Shown here piece by piece: positions 43,719 through 54,890 of a stretch of DNA of 64,000 bases; position 1 is the stretch's first letter; each line of letters begins with the position of its first letter. The position numbers were made by a program, and so were the translations under genes. The DNA is taken from contig CM061238.1 in the NCBI GenBank assembly GCA_030848705.1, positions 45,113,133 to 45,177,132 of the forward strand, in the 5' to 3' direction. The notes beneath the pieces were generated by a model. That model was not told the DNA's origin and ran no database searches. It was given only the letters and a program-made list of their open reading frames with translations. The stretch is from Heracleum sosnowskyi. Taxonomy: Eukaryota > Streptophyta > Magnoliopsida > Apiales > Apiaceae.

Positions 43719-46415
43719 CTATTCCAAAGGAATTTTGTGCATACAATAAGAAGGACTAATACCCTTGATGTCTGCTATAGTCCACCCAATGGCTGATTTG
43801 AAATCCCTTAAAATTCGCAATAGCTTTTCCTCTTCCATGCCTGAAAGCTTAGATGATATAATAACAGGTAAGGTAGAAGAATCACCAAGATAGGCATACC
43901 TTAGATGTTCAGGCAATGGCTTAAGTTCCAATGTAGGTGCTTCCTCGATAGATGGCTTAAGTCTAACATGAGACTTTTTTAGCTCTGACAACCCCAAAGA
44001 TTCAAAAGGAATCTCAAACTTCTTCCATGGAGATGCATTAAGATATTGCAATTGTTCTTCATCCTCTTCGTTCTCAATCTCCAAGTCATTAGTCAGAACT
44101 CTTTCCAACACATCAGTTTTGATCAAGTGTTGAGTTGCGGAGTTAACCACCTTGTCCACCATATCAATTTTAAAACACACTTCCTCGTCAGTTGGAAGCT
44201 TCATTGCATTGAAAACATTAAAGGTGACATTTTGATCGTGCACCCTCATAGTGAGTTCTCCCTTTTGGACATCAATCAGAGTCCGATCGGTAGCCAAGAA
44301 TGGTCGTCCCAGAATGATAGGGATCTTCTTGTCTTCCTCAAAGTCAAGAATCACAAAGTCGGCTGGAAAGATAAGCTTGTCGACCTTCACCAAAACATCC
44401 TCCACTATTCCTCGAGGATAAGTAACTGAACGGTCCGCAAGTTGCAGAGTCATAGTAGTTGGCTTTGGTTCTGGAAGACCAAGTTGTATGAAAACTGATA
44501 AGGGCATGAGATTAATGCTTACACCCAAATCACACAAACATTTGCTGAATGAGAGATCTCCAATAGTACATGGAATAGTGAAGCTTCCAGGGTCCTTCAA
44601 CTTAGGTGGCAACTTTTGTTGCAAGATGGCACTACATTCTTCCGTCAATGCAACTGTCTCTAGCTCCTCAAGTTTCAATTTCTTCGAAAGAATGCCCTTC
44701 ATGAACTTCGCATAGCTCGGCATTTGCTCAAGAGCCTCTGCAAATGGTATGTTAATTTGAAGCTTCTTGAAGACATCCAAGAACTTAGCAAACTGCTTGT
44801 CAAACTTTTGCCTTTGAACTCGTTTTGGGAATGGAGGAGGTGGAAACACCTTTTCTTCTGCTTCCTTCTGAGAATTATCAGTCCTAACAGTTTTAGAAGT
44901 CGAGGGAGTAGCATTAGGTACCAAATCAGGAACGGAATCGACCCCAACGTCAAGATTATCATTTTTTTCCTCGGCTGAATTTTCTTCGTTCTGACCTTGT
45001 AGAATCTTCCCCGATCGTAAGGTTACTGCCTGGACCTGTTCCTTGTGATCTTTCTTGCCTGGATTCATCTCTGTGTCACTCGGAAGCGTTCCTGGTTGAC
45101 GGTTCAACAATGCATTGGCTAGTTGCCCAATCTGATTCTCTAAAGTTTTCAATGACACCGCCTGACTCTTGTACATCATTCGCAGCTCTTCCAGTTCAGA
45201 CTTCTCAGACTGATTCAATGAATTCCCTTGCGATGGTTGAAATCCCGGTGGATTGAATGGTTGCCTTGGAGCATAAGGTGGTTGTTGATAGTTCTGATTA
45301 TATGGCCTTGCATTGAACTGCTGATTTTGTGGTTGCTGAACACCACCCTGATTGTTGCTCCAACTGAAATTAGGATGATTCCGATTGTTGGGATGATAAG
45401 CATTAGGTACTGGCTGCTGAGCTCTTTGAAAATTACTAACAAACTGTGCTGATTCAGATGAGATAGCACACAGATTCGTGTCATGAGCTCCTGCACACAA
45501 TTCACACACCATAGCAACCTGGTTAGTCCCATGATTAGAAAGGGAATCTACCTTCATTGTCAACGCCTTGAGTTGAGCAGCAATAGCAGTAGCTGCATCC
45601 AATTCAAGTACTCCAGCCACTTTAGCAGGTGGCAAGCGTTGAGTAGGATTCTGAAACTCATTGGCTGCCATCATCTCGATAAGATTATAGGCATCCTCAT
45701 AGCTTTTTGCCCATAGCGCACCTCCAGATGCTGCATCTAACATAGGCCTGGACTGAGCTCCCAACCCGTTATAAAAATTGCTGATTATCATCCAATCCGG
45801 CATCCCATGATGAGGACAACGTGCCAAAATCTCCTTGTACCTTTCCCAAGCTTCCCCCAAAGATTCCTGGGGTTGCTGAGCAAACTGAGAAATAGAATTC
45901 CTATAAGCTGCTGTCTTTGCCATGGAGAAATACTTCGTCAAGAACTTTTGAGCACAGTCTGCCCAAGTTCTGATAGATCCTGATGGCATAGAATGTAACC
46001 AACTCTTGGCTTTATCCCTAAGAGAGAAGGGAAATAGCCTCAATCTGATTGCGTCATCTGTAACTCCGTTGAATTTGAAGGTATCACAGATCTCAAGGAA
46101 GTCCCTAATATGAGCATTGGGATCTTCAGCAGGACTACCCCCAAACTGAACTGTATTCTGAATCATCTGAATGATGTTTGGCTTAAGCTCGAAATTATTT
46201 GCCCCAATAGCTGGACGAACAATGCTGGTATGAATGTCCTCCACCTTTGGCTGAGAGAATTCACTCAAAGCCTTCGCTGGTTGTGCTTGATCATCCATAT
46301 CTTCTTTTGATTCAAGATTGTTTTCCACACTGATGTTCTCAAAGTCAAGTTTCCTTCGTGCTAGTTCTTCTCTTCTTGCTAATTCTTCTCTACGTGCTCG
46401 AGCTCGTGCACGCAT
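43719..46415 (-). CDS. gag: Athila gag-protease ORF, ends at premature TAG
   Basis: 898 aa from ATG 46413-46415. The Arg-rich start holds a repeated ARREEL unit. The gag core follows at residues about 70-260 (LRLFPFSLRDKAKSWLHS, WERYKEIL). A Gln/Asn/Pro-rich stretch is at 330-400. The protease is near residue 631 with CDLGVSINLMP (Asp-Leu-Gly, as usual in Athila). It then runs into the linker before RT and stops at TAG (43717-43719) after HKIPLE, where related polyproteins continue with an acidic residue. A single G-to-T type change from GAG would explain the stop. The rest of pol is in the same frame up to the frameshift. Confidence 0.9.
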   Translation of the reverse strand: MRARARARREELARREELARRKLDFENISVENNLESKEDMDDQAQPAKALSEFSQPKVEDIHTSIVRPAIGANNFELKPNIIQMIQNTVQFGGSPAEDPNAHIRDFLEICDTFKFNGVTDDAIRLRLFPFSLRDKAKSWLHSMPSGSIRTWADCAQKFLTKYFSMAKTAAYRNSISQFAQQPQESLGEAWERYKEILARCPHHGMPDWMIISNFYNGLGAQSRPMLDAASGGALWAKSYEDAYNLIEMMAANEFQNPTQRLPPAKVAGVLELDAATAIAAQLKALTMKVDSLSNHGTNQVAMVCELCAGAHDTNLCAISSESAQFVSNFQRAQQPVPNAYHPNNRNHPNFSWSNNQGGVQQPQNQQFNARPYNQNYQQPPYAPRQPFNPPGFQPSQGNSLNQSEKSELEELRMMYKSQAVSLKTLENQIGQLANALLNRQPGTLPSDTEMNPGKKDHKEQVQAVTLRSGKILQGQNEENSAEEKNDNLDVGVDSVPDLVPNATPSTSKTVRTDNSQKEAEEKVFPPPPFPKRVQRQKFDKQFAKFLDVFKKLQINIPFAEALEQMPSYAKFMKGILSKKLKLEELETVALTEECSAILQQKLPPKLKDPGSFTIPCTIGDLSFSKCLCDLGVSINLMPLSVFIQLGLPEPKPTTMTLQLADRSVTYPRGIVEDVLVKVDKLIFPADFVILDFEEDKKIPIILGRPFLATDRTLIDVQKGELTMRVHDQNVTFNVFNAMKLPTDEEVCFKIDMVDKVVNSATQHLIKTDVLERVLTNDLEIENEEDEEQLQYLNASPWKKFEIPFESLGLSELKKSHVRLKPSIEEAPTLELKPLPEHLRYAYLGDSSTLPVIISSKLSGMEEEKLLRILRDFKSAIGWTIADIKGISPSYCMHKIPLE

Positions 46416-46534
46416 ACACTCTCAATAAGTACCTGAAATTCACCAACTAGAAAATTTGGTGAGAAGCGTCCTAGTCACCGAACTTTAATGACCACTGATG
46501 GTAAATACTAAAACTAAACAAATAAAACCGCAAT
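46416..46534 (-). other. Leader between primer site and Athila gag
   Basis: About 120 nt, non-coding; no strong feature seen. Confidence 0.6.
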
Positions 46535-46551
46535 CCCCGGCAGCGGCGCCA
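46535..46551 (-). other. Primer binding site, tRNA-Asp type (Athila)
   Basis: The plus strand reads CCCCGGCAGCGGCGCCA, which equals the 3' end of plant tRNA-Asp (CCCCGGCAACGGCGCCA, from memory) except for one base. It lies six bases from the 5' LTR. Confidence 0.85.
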
Positions 46552-46557
46552 AAAACT

Positions 46558-47995
46558 TGTTACGACCAAACTCAACACGCAAGTGCACGTGATCTCAAGT
46601 AATACAGATAGCAAATAAGGTTCGTTCCAACAGGGACTCGTTGTTTGTCTAGTTAATTCACTCACCAATGTATGATTATTATTCGATGCTAAAACAATTA
46701 ACAAGTGGTTTTGATTATCACTAAAATTTATCTAAGAATTATAACTAATTATCACTACTTAAACTGAGATTTATATCAAATTACTTATGTGAATGAAACA
46801 TGGGATTTCAACTTCATTAAACAATCCATCTAAAGTCTTCAATTCTCTAGCCCTTTCATGTGATTTGTTAATACCTGATCGAACACACAAAACTGATATA
46901 AGCCAACTTTCGTTGTACTAATACCATCCTAAATAAGATCCACAATTAAGATAGAAATCACTTAGTCTCCCAATTATGCTTAGTCCTTATATGTCTATAA
47001 AGATTGAAAACATAATGGTTGAAGTACAAGCATTCAATTGATCACATAGTCGTCATAAAACGGTTAGAGTTACGACACTAATTACGAATGATATTCTCAC
47101 GCATAAACCTATGCTAGCATGGCAAGTTCTAAACTCTTAAATCCACTTTCGCTTCAATAAGAATTAACACACAATTACAGGAGTTAGCTACTCTCCTATA
47201 ACGAATTAAAACAACCATGATAGGATATCACATCAATCACACTATAGGCATCAAGAAAATTCAACAAATAAACTTCATGAATAAATCCGCTAAAACCCCA
47301 TGACAACGAGTTAGTTCATAATCAAACTAATCGTCACCATGGGTTCTAATGAAAACATGATAGAAGAAAACGAATTATAACTATTATAAATATCAAGGGT
47401 TTTAAAGAGTACACCAAATCCAAGCATCCACAACTAGAAAGATTACAAGAATAAAATTGAATCGATCTTCTTCCTTGCTTCTTCGTGCTTTTAACTCCGT
47501 AGATATATGTGATATGTGTCTCCCCTTGATCTCTAGGGTTTGTTTCTTCTTTATAAAGGCCTCCAAGTGCAATATTTCGTCAGGAATTGATTTTTTTTAA
47601 CTTTCACTTGAAAAATCACAAATTAGGGCAAAACAGGAATTTTCCTCCAGACATCACGGCGCTGCCGCGCCAAGTTTGTATAGAAACACGGCGCTGCCGC
47701 GCCACAACCACTGTTCAACTTTTTCTGCTTTTCTGCAACGGCGCTGCCGCGCCACAACATAGCATAAACACGGCGCTGCCGCGCCAGGATCTCTGTCCAA
47801 CAAACTGATTTTTTTCCTTTTCTTCATTATAACTCCGTTTCGCGCTCCGATTGCTCCGCTTCATTCCTAGTACACCTGTGATCAATATACCTGCACAATA
47901 CCCTTAAAAGAGATCAAAAATACCACAACTCGAGTACAAACATACGTTTTAAGCCAAACGGAAACGTTCTAAGTGAATAAAATATCCACTTATCA
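46558..47995 (-). repeat. Athila 5' LTR
   Basis: 1438 bp, same length and nearly the same sequence as 36593-38030. GC motif copies at 47656-47671, 47688-47703, 47738-47753 and 47770-47785. TATA at 47549-47558. Confidence 0.94.
47549..47558 (-). promoter_or_regulatory. LTR TATA box (Athila 5' LTR)
   Basis: CTTTATAAAG, the presumptive promoter for genomic RNA. Confidence 0.6.
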
Positions 47996-48000
47996 GGTAT
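47996..48000. repeat. Target site duplication GGTAT, right of Athila
   Basis: Matches 36588-36592. Confidence 0.94.
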
Positions 48001-48049
48001 TACCAAGGTCTTCACATATGACTCCTCCGTCGACTCCTTCGATAGCTCG

Positions 48050-48136
48050 TTATTCGATTTCAGCCCTTATTCTCCACGTTATTCGATTTCAGCCCTTCTT
48101 TTCCACGTTATTCGATTTCAGCCCTTCTTTTCCACG
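48050..48136. repeat. Three tandem 29-bp units
   Basis: Units at 48050-48078, 48079-48107 and 48108-48136 (TTATTCGATTTCAGCCCTTC...). The first unit has two base changes. The outer LARD has a single unit at about 5590-5618. Confidence 0.92.
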
Positions 48137-48386
48137 TCGCAAGGTTATCAATATCGTACGTCATCGTCGACTCGTAATAGTCCTTGAAGATTCCACCATA
48201 GACGTCTACAAACGCAAGAAGTTCTATCCATTTCAGCACAACTATCTCAATCAAATACCTCCATCTCAACTCACTCAGCGGTACTATATCCAATAGTCCA
48301 ATACGAACTCTAAATGAGCTCTGACATTCCTTATATAACTATATACACTCCCACACACTCTCGTTTCTAGTTTTACTATAACCCTT

Positions 48387-48398
48387 GCTCTGATACCA
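48387..48398 (-). other. Primer binding site, initiator tRNA-Met type (inner LARD)
   Basis: The minus strand reads TGGTATCAGAGC, extended by AAGG, two bases after the 5' LTR. Preserved although the element encodes no protein. Confidence 0.9.
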
Positions 48399-48400
48399 AC

Positions 48401-51400
48401 TGTAACGCCCCCAAATCCGGGGTCAAAGGATTTGGTCGTCACACTGCACTCTTAATCCAAACAACCTGTTCAATATAAAATCAACACAATAATAATAATA
48501 TCTGTGACCCCAACTCTACCAAGAATCTTTAAAGGTTATAGTGCTAGAAACAAGAATCCAAAATTTCATTACAACAATCTTTCTTCCTTACAACCATTCT
48601 CTTTACACAAATTCTAATACACTAGTATAACTTCGATAAGAAGTATACCGACAACTAATCTTATAAAATATATTATTCAATAGAAAACATCTATATACAA
48701 AACCTCTCACTAGCTCCAATGCTCTGGATCAAAACGTCTTTACGCTAATATCTTTCCCCATCTCTGATCAGCTACGCGGACAACTCTCGCCAATACACCT
48801 TCTTTCCGGCAGGCTAAAATATATATAAATAAAACAAGTATGAGCGAATGAATTGCTCAGCAAGCGCATTATTAAATATAATATGAAAGTTTTCCAAAAT
48901 AAACTTTGGATTTTCAAATAACTACTTTTGTTTTTGAACAATTAAAATCTCTAAAATTTTCAAATTAAGTTTGGTAATTTACCACAATTTCTCATTCAGT
49001 TTCTCGCAACCGAATAGTTTTAAAACACAAAAGATTTATATTGGTCGTTACGATGACCGAATCAACAGTAACTACAATAGTATGTAGAAAATATGAAATA
49101 AATATAACTCATACGTCTTCAAGACCATAGCTTGTACAAAAATACTAATTTTTAAGATAACAGATCTATTCATAACATTTTCTGAAACCAACAACTCTGG
49201 AAGGTTAGAATAATCAAGGGGTAAGAATGAGCCAACACGCTCGGTCAAGGAATAAAGAACGCGCTTCGAGACTTCAACATGGTACCGACTGGATATGCGG
49301 TATGAATAAAACTCATCAAGATAGATATCTCACGACTGCCAATGGAATCAAGGAAGTGGATTTCGACTATTTGGCATCCAAATGTATTAAGAGTAAGTGA
49401 TTTCAGCAAGATTGAAACCACTATTATTAATCAACGAACCAACAACTTCACGCAACGAATAAACCTGAGAATCAGGTCATAACTCACAAGAACAAAACAT
49501 ATGGATGTAACTCATTTCAGAAATAAGAACTTATTCTAGAATTGGATTTTCACATTTTATCAAATCAAAGGTTGTGCTGCTGGCCAGCCACGCAACAACC
49601 CCGGACTAGCTCATGCATAGTCCTCTACGGATCCAAGGCCAATCTGGGCCTAAATTACATCGACCATAAATGGCCTGACCAATAATTGGTCCATTTTTAA
49701 AAACATTCCAATTCTATATTATATACGTCAGGTGTCAGAACAATTGACAACCTTACTTCGACAATCAGGTGTCGGAAGAATCGACAACCTAATACAACAA
49801 TTGCTGGAAAACTCACGTTCCAGGAAAAAGTTCAATTATGAAGAATCAATAAAGGGATAGCAATATAATCTAGTATCGACGAGATCGACACAACAATGGG
49901 GAGTACACATGGCAAGTAACAACATCATAAATATCGACGAGATCGATGCAACAACTGGGATAATAATGAAGAATAAACAATGACATGCTCAACAAGGTTA
50001 AGTCTGATATGAAACAGACAATATGATATCAACAGAAAGGGTAACAAGTCAATATAGAGTAGGGTTCAAAGAATAAACAATAACATGCTTAACAAGATTG
50101 AATCTGATATGAAACAGACAATATGATATCAACAGAATTTGAAATAACTCAATATGGAATAGGGTTCAAAGAACAGGCTTTAGATGGCCTCAATAGTTCA
50201 AATCATCACATTATGGAAGAATTAATTAAGGTTTACCAATCTGGTAAATGACAAGAGAGTCAAGTTCAAGTTTAAGAAGAATTCAAGGTGAAGTTTATAA
50301 ATGAAGAAAACAAGGGTTTATCAACTTCTGACAGAAATAGTTCAAGTCCTTCGAACATGTACTTATAATAGATAAGCCTTGTACTTGAAGGAAGTAAACT
50401 AAATCATGCACAACATATATGAATTCGAATCAGGGAATGGATCAGATGATCGCATTAACAAGAAAGGATAACAAGGTTTGCATAGGTGCAAGGTGAAAAA
50501 CGGAATACTTGAAGGGCAAGCAACACCACTTCAGAATTTCAGAATAAGTTTTCCCTCATAGGGTTCACAAGTTCCCACTCATCTAGGGTTGGCAATATTC
50601 CAACCTAATGTTTTAAAATCATGTCTTTTAAAAGAAAGCCTTAGTATACGGCCCATAATTATCTCTTCAAACTTGTCAATATAATAAGTATATCTTTCCA
50701 ATCAATATGAAAATATGAGTCTAAACTCAAAAGGTATAAAAGAGTACTCGTCAATTTACGAGATTAAATAACATACTTGCAATTCAATGCAAAGAAATCA
50801 ACATTTGAAAATTCAGTAATAAGCATTCAACATGCATACTAATAATTCAAGATAATATCCTTTAATTAATAAGCAAGGGTATAAACACTTGCCTCTGGTC
50901 CTTAGCTATTTCGTAACGCTGAAACAATACGATTCCCTCCTTATCCTGTCTTATCGCACGATACTCTACTCCCGTCCTTCTTTGCTTTAACGCTCTTGCG
51001 AATACCACTAGTCTGCTTCTACCATTTCGAATCCATGTGCCAGCCTCGATAGTCAAACATGAGACGGTACTTAGTCTTCAACGTATGATTTCACATTCCA
51101 TAAACGATTGTAACTTAACTTCGATAATCTGACTCGTCTCGTCCAATAGCCTCTGTTGCACAGACAACCACATTTCAATTGATAGAATGATCACAACTAA
51201 CTATACAAGTAATCCTCGTAACTCGCTTGACGAAACTCCCCATACTATAAAAGTCAACATCTAAGTCAACGGCCTCGTAAATCTCACTTTCTAACATAAC
51301 CGACAAATTTCTATCCCAACTACCCCACACGATAATTTTAGACACAACCAAATACTCAAACATGTCTCAACACAATTTATTCGCATGCATGACTCAACAA

Positions 51401-53373
51401 CAGATAATTCACATCATTCACATAACATATTTAAACAAGTAACCGGTTACGTATCGGACGCCCGGTCTAATTTACGATATTTAAAACTCGGACACTAGCC
51501 CTAGTACGGGCATATACGGACTATAAAACACATTACACAACTCATACAAATCATATAGCACTTATAACTATTTTTAAAACATCACACGAAGCTTATTTGA
51601 ATTTAAATAAGCCACAAACAATTTTTAAATCAAAAATCGGATTTTTAAATCCAATATAAGTATTTTAAATGCAAATAAATAAATTAATAAAATTAATTGA
51701 CACTCTTTAAATGCTCAAACTATTTTTAAATAATAAATCAGGTTTAAAAATAATTAAACTCAATTTTAAATTAATTAAATCTAATTAATAATCAATTTTT
51801 AAGAATTAACTGATTAAAAGAATTAATCAATTAATTAAATTAATTAATAATTAATTTAAAATAATTAAAATAATTAAGTTTAATAAATTTTCGAATTTAA
51901 AATAATGAATAAGATTTTCCAGAATTTTCTGAATAATAAAATGTATTTTTAAATTAAAGATATGATTTTTAGAATTTTTAAAACCATTTTTGATTTATTT
52001 TATAAAAATAAATCACAGAAACACTTTTCTGAAAATAGATTAAGGTTTGTAAGATCAAACCGGGTCGGGTTAGGGTTTTGAAACCGGGTTGCCAAGAACA
52101 CAAACGGGTCGCCAAGAACACCACCGGAATCCGGTGGCGGTTCCGGCGAACCCGCCGTCTCCGGCAACCACAAACATGCCAAAACATAGGGCCTTTCACA
52201 GGGAAAGCTCGGGACTACATGATTCACTCAAAAATCCATTCAAACCAATACGAAATGCCAAGAAAAGCTCGAAATCGAACCATAACTATTCCGGCCGACG
52301 GCTCACGAGTTTTCCGGCAACAAAAATCCATCTTGAAACTTAAATCGAAGGACATGGACATGTTCCAAATCACACGATCTATCTACTAGTGTAAGCAAAA
52401 ACAACAACAACTTCCTGGAATGAATTTCCGGCTAAAAAGTATAAAAATCCGGCGAACCTAACAATTCTCCGATTAGGTCGATTCCAAGCTCCAAAATCAA
52501 ATTAAAAATCACTGACTTGTTCTAAATCATATAACAAACAAAATCAAGCCATCAAATATCAAGAACAATCAACATCAAAGATTCCCCCAAATCAAAATAA
52601 TAAATTCGAAATATTTAAATAATTAAAAAAAAGAAAAACTCAGAAATCATACCCACATAGATTTTGATGGTGGATTTAGATAGAGGATGATGAGAGATTC
52701 GATTTGGTTACAAGAACATCAAAATCGGATTCCGATAACGCCTTCAAAATTGAGTTTGATTCTCAAGAACACGAAGAACACGTTTCAGGGGTTTTTAGAT
52801 TTTTAACTGTAATTAAGCTTGATTATACGAAAAACAAAGTACGATTTGCCTTTTTATAATAAACGGAAAATAATACCCCAAATGACATTTTTGGATCGAT
52901 ACTGATCCGATAGATCGCTTTAAATAAAATTTAACAGAATATATGCTTTAAACCTTTAATAAAGCAGAATACACGTTTCACGAGACGATAAGCATCCATA
53001 AAGTACGGATAACTACAAGTATCGTTTAATTCAAAATATACGAACCAAAATACCTTTATTGCGAATATTTTAGAATACTTCCTACTTTAACGAATGAAAT
53101 ATTGGTACGAACGATATACCAATCTCCCGAATAATTTGGGAACGATCCAAATTTTCTTTTCGATAATTAAAATAAAATAAAATAGTATGACACCCTTTTC
53201 AAAATAATTTCAAATTCCCCACACATTTCACATAGCACCACAATATCACATATTCAATCATTTAACGAATAACTTAGCACGTTTAAACAGATAAATCATT
53301 TAATAACTCTTAATATGAAATTAAAATTTCATTTCACATCATATAATAACACGTAATTTTCCCGGATCTTACA
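48401..53373 (-). repeat. Inner LARD 5' LTR
   Basis: 4973 bp, TGTAACGCCC...GGATCTTACA. TATA at 52851-52858 on the minus strand. GC-rich patch at about 52060-52180. No supported gene. Confidence 0.92.
52851..52858 (-). promoter_or_regulatory. LTR TATA box (inner LARD 5' LTR)
   Basis: TATAAAAAGGC on the minus strand, conserved in all three LARD copies that cover this part. Confidence 0.58.
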
Positions 53374-53378
53374 GTAGT
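53374..53378. repeat. Target site duplication GTAGT, right of inner LARD
   Basis: Matches 29213-29217. Confidence 0.93.
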
Positions 53379-54234
53379 AATCACTTTCATCAACACCCAG
53401 ATTCACAGAATCCATTTCTGCTTCTATTATCACCTCCTTTCCAGCTCTAGGGGTTTGAACCTGAATCTCAGAAGTTATTGGTTCATCCACTACAAGTGCT
53501 GCTGATCTCACAAGTGCATTGTGTTTGCTGTCCACTGTCCCTGATCCGTAGATTATCACTCTTTGTTCCTGTTCCATCTCATAGGTCTTCAACTTCCCAT
53601 AGATCATCTCTAAAGACATCTTTGTGAAGTCAATTCTTTCCCTTATGGATGATGACTTGTGTTCTACATGATGGGGCAGCGTCATCATGAACTTCCTGTT
53701 TGATTCTCTCAGTGGATAGGTCTTTCCTTTCATTGCCAATTCATTGAGGAGTTTAGTATATTTCTCAAAGACATGAGTTATACTTTCTCCTGGCAGAGAC
53801 CTAAACGCTTCGTATTGAGAAGTCAGGATGTCCAATCTGTTTTCCTGCACGTCTTCAGTTCCTTCCATTATCAAGTTAATGGTATCCCACATATGTTTCC
53901 CGCTTGTACAGTTCATCAACTGATATCTCATTTCCTTGTCCGCAGAGTCCGCCAATATCAACATTAAACCGGTGTCCAATCGAATCAGTTCTTTGTCAGA
54001 ATCTGTATACTCAGTAATATCCTTAGGTTGGGTGCCTTGAGGAATCCTGCTACCATCCGGAGCTGTAGATTCACTAAATGGTTTCATTGGTACAAACGGT
54101 TCGTTCTCTAATATGCCAATATACAACGGATTAGATGCCTTGATAAATAACAGCATCTTCATTTTCCACAAACCGAAATCATCTCTAGTAAACGGGGGAA
54201 CTTTAATACCAGCGGTTGTCTTTGGAGCACTCAT
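53379..54234 (-). pseudogene. gag: gag of Sire-2, 5' part
   Basis: Starts at ATG 54232-54234 (MSAPKTTAG) and stays open to the inner LARD boundary; in place it would run on into LTR sequence and stop at 53329. It covers the UBN2-type copia gag region (DFGLWKMKM, NRLDILTSQYEAF). About 95% similar to Sire-1 gag by eye. The 3' part is at 27680-29217. Without the insert the frame is continuous. Confidence 0.92.
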
Positions 54235-54380
54235 GGTTTCTGAAAATTTCAAATTGTTTAAAATTCAAGAAATTCCAATTAAATGAAAATTTTCGAAAGT
54301 TAAAAAATTTGCTTCGAATTTTCACGCTACGTTTGATTTTGGTCTCATTCACCTGATCTGATTTGTACGTCAATCAAGTA
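54235..54380 (-). other. Leader between primer site and gag (Sire-2)
   Basis: Non-coding, nearly identical to 17367-17512. Confidence 0.7.
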
Positions 54381-54392
54381 GCTCTGATACCA
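54381..54392 (-). other. Primer binding site, initiator tRNA-Met type (Sire-2)
   Basis: The minus strand reads TGGTATCAGAGC two bases from the LTR. Confidence 0.92.
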
Positions 54393-54394
54393 AT

Positions 54395-54890
54395 TGTTAG
54401 GTCCAAAGTATCATAGGAGGGGGGGGGGGGTTGAATACGATACTCACAAATAATTTAATTTCGTTCGCGGATAATTCATTAAGTTCTATAACGAAATCAA
54501 ACACACCAAACCAAACCAAGTTTCGGGGAATATATCTTTTTATAAATATAAACCTCGAGGGGTGCTACAATTTCTAATCCGTAGATTAGCTTCAATGAGT
54601 TTAAGGTTACACAAATTCAATACAATGATCAAGTTCTGAGCACTATTAATTTCTCTGATAATTTCTCCAGCTCAATTCTCTCTCTCAGTAATGTCTCTGT
54701 GTAGAATGCCTTAACTGAAGAAGACACTATCTTCTCTCGTATAAATTGTAGACTTCATTTGAAAACTATCGAACCTTAATTGTTAAAACAATCTTGGCCG
54801 TCCAATTCTCATCAACCTGTTAGAAAAAATAAAACTTTCCACCTGCTCCAATTTGAAAAACCATCGAATGTGTAAAACTTTCCACCTGCT
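54395..54890 (-). repeat. Sire-2 5' LTR, truncated
   Basis: Begins TGTTAGGTCC with the G-tract hairpin (12 G; one A-C mismatch in the stem). It is colinear with the other LTRs to about 54873. A 17-base piece at 54874-54890 repeats 54831-54847. After that outer LARD sequence resumes. About 680 bp of U3, including the hairpin array, are lost. Confidence 0.88.
54874..54890. repeat. Templated filler at a deletion junction
   Basis: AAAACTTTCCACCTGCT is an exact copy of 54831-54847, placed precisely where the Sire-2 LTR is fused to the outer LARD. Confidence 0.8.

Larger units (their letters stand above)
36593..47995 (-). mobile_element. Athila-type Ty3 element, almost complete
   Basis: 11.4 kb with 1438-bp LTRs of equal length (36593-38030, 46558-47995) that differ at only about three positions by eye, and the 5-bp duplication GGTAT. 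It has a tRNA-Asp primer site and the purine tract TTTGGGGGTG. On the minus strand: gag-protease, RT, RNase H and integrase, and a separate 3' ORF carrying the plant-transposon domain found in Athila. It is the youngest insertion in the window. One TAG and one frameshift interrupt gag-pol. Confidence 0.94.
48001..48400 (-). other. Inner LARD internal region, part next to 5' LTR
   Basis: Non-coding leader of the LARD. It holds a 29-bp tandem repeat (48050-48136) and the primer binding site (48387-48398). The outer LARD equivalent is 5532-5745. Confidence 0.75.
29218..53373 (-). mobile_element. Inner LARD-like element with 5-kb LTRs
   Basis: LTRs 29218-34188 (4971 bp) and 48401-53373 (4973 bp) enclose 2.8 kb of internal sequence (34189-36592, 48001-48400) after removal of the nested Athila. 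It has the 5-bp duplication GTAGT, the primer site TGGTATCAGAGC at 48387-48398 and the purine tract at 34189-34202. No intact protein gene is present. I counted about 28-30 LTR differences by eye (about 0.6%), so the insertion is recent. Such a long-LTR, protein-less form resembles the LARD class described in cereals (family knowledge). Its enzymes must have come from another element. Confidence 0.92.
5746..54890 (-). mobile_element. Sire-2: Ty1/copia Sirevirus, interrupted twice
   Basis: The gene order on the minus strand is gag, pol, extra ORF, 3' LTR. The 5' LTR starts at 54395 beside an initiator-tRNA-Met primer site. The 3' LTR (5746-6409 plus 18702-19096) is split by Sire-1. The gag gene is split by the inner LARD (29218-53373). 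A deletion at 54890/54891 removed the rest of the 5' LTR and about 110 bp of the LARD target, so the target duplication cannot be checked; the left candidate is CTCTA at 5741-5745. Lineage call: very large gag, long ORF after pol, and the G-tract hairpin at the LTR end. Confidence 0.85.

Noticed and set aside
46535..46551. tRNA-Asp-like sequence
   Set aside because: Only the last 17 bases match and they lie beside the LTR: a primer binding site, not a tRNA gene.
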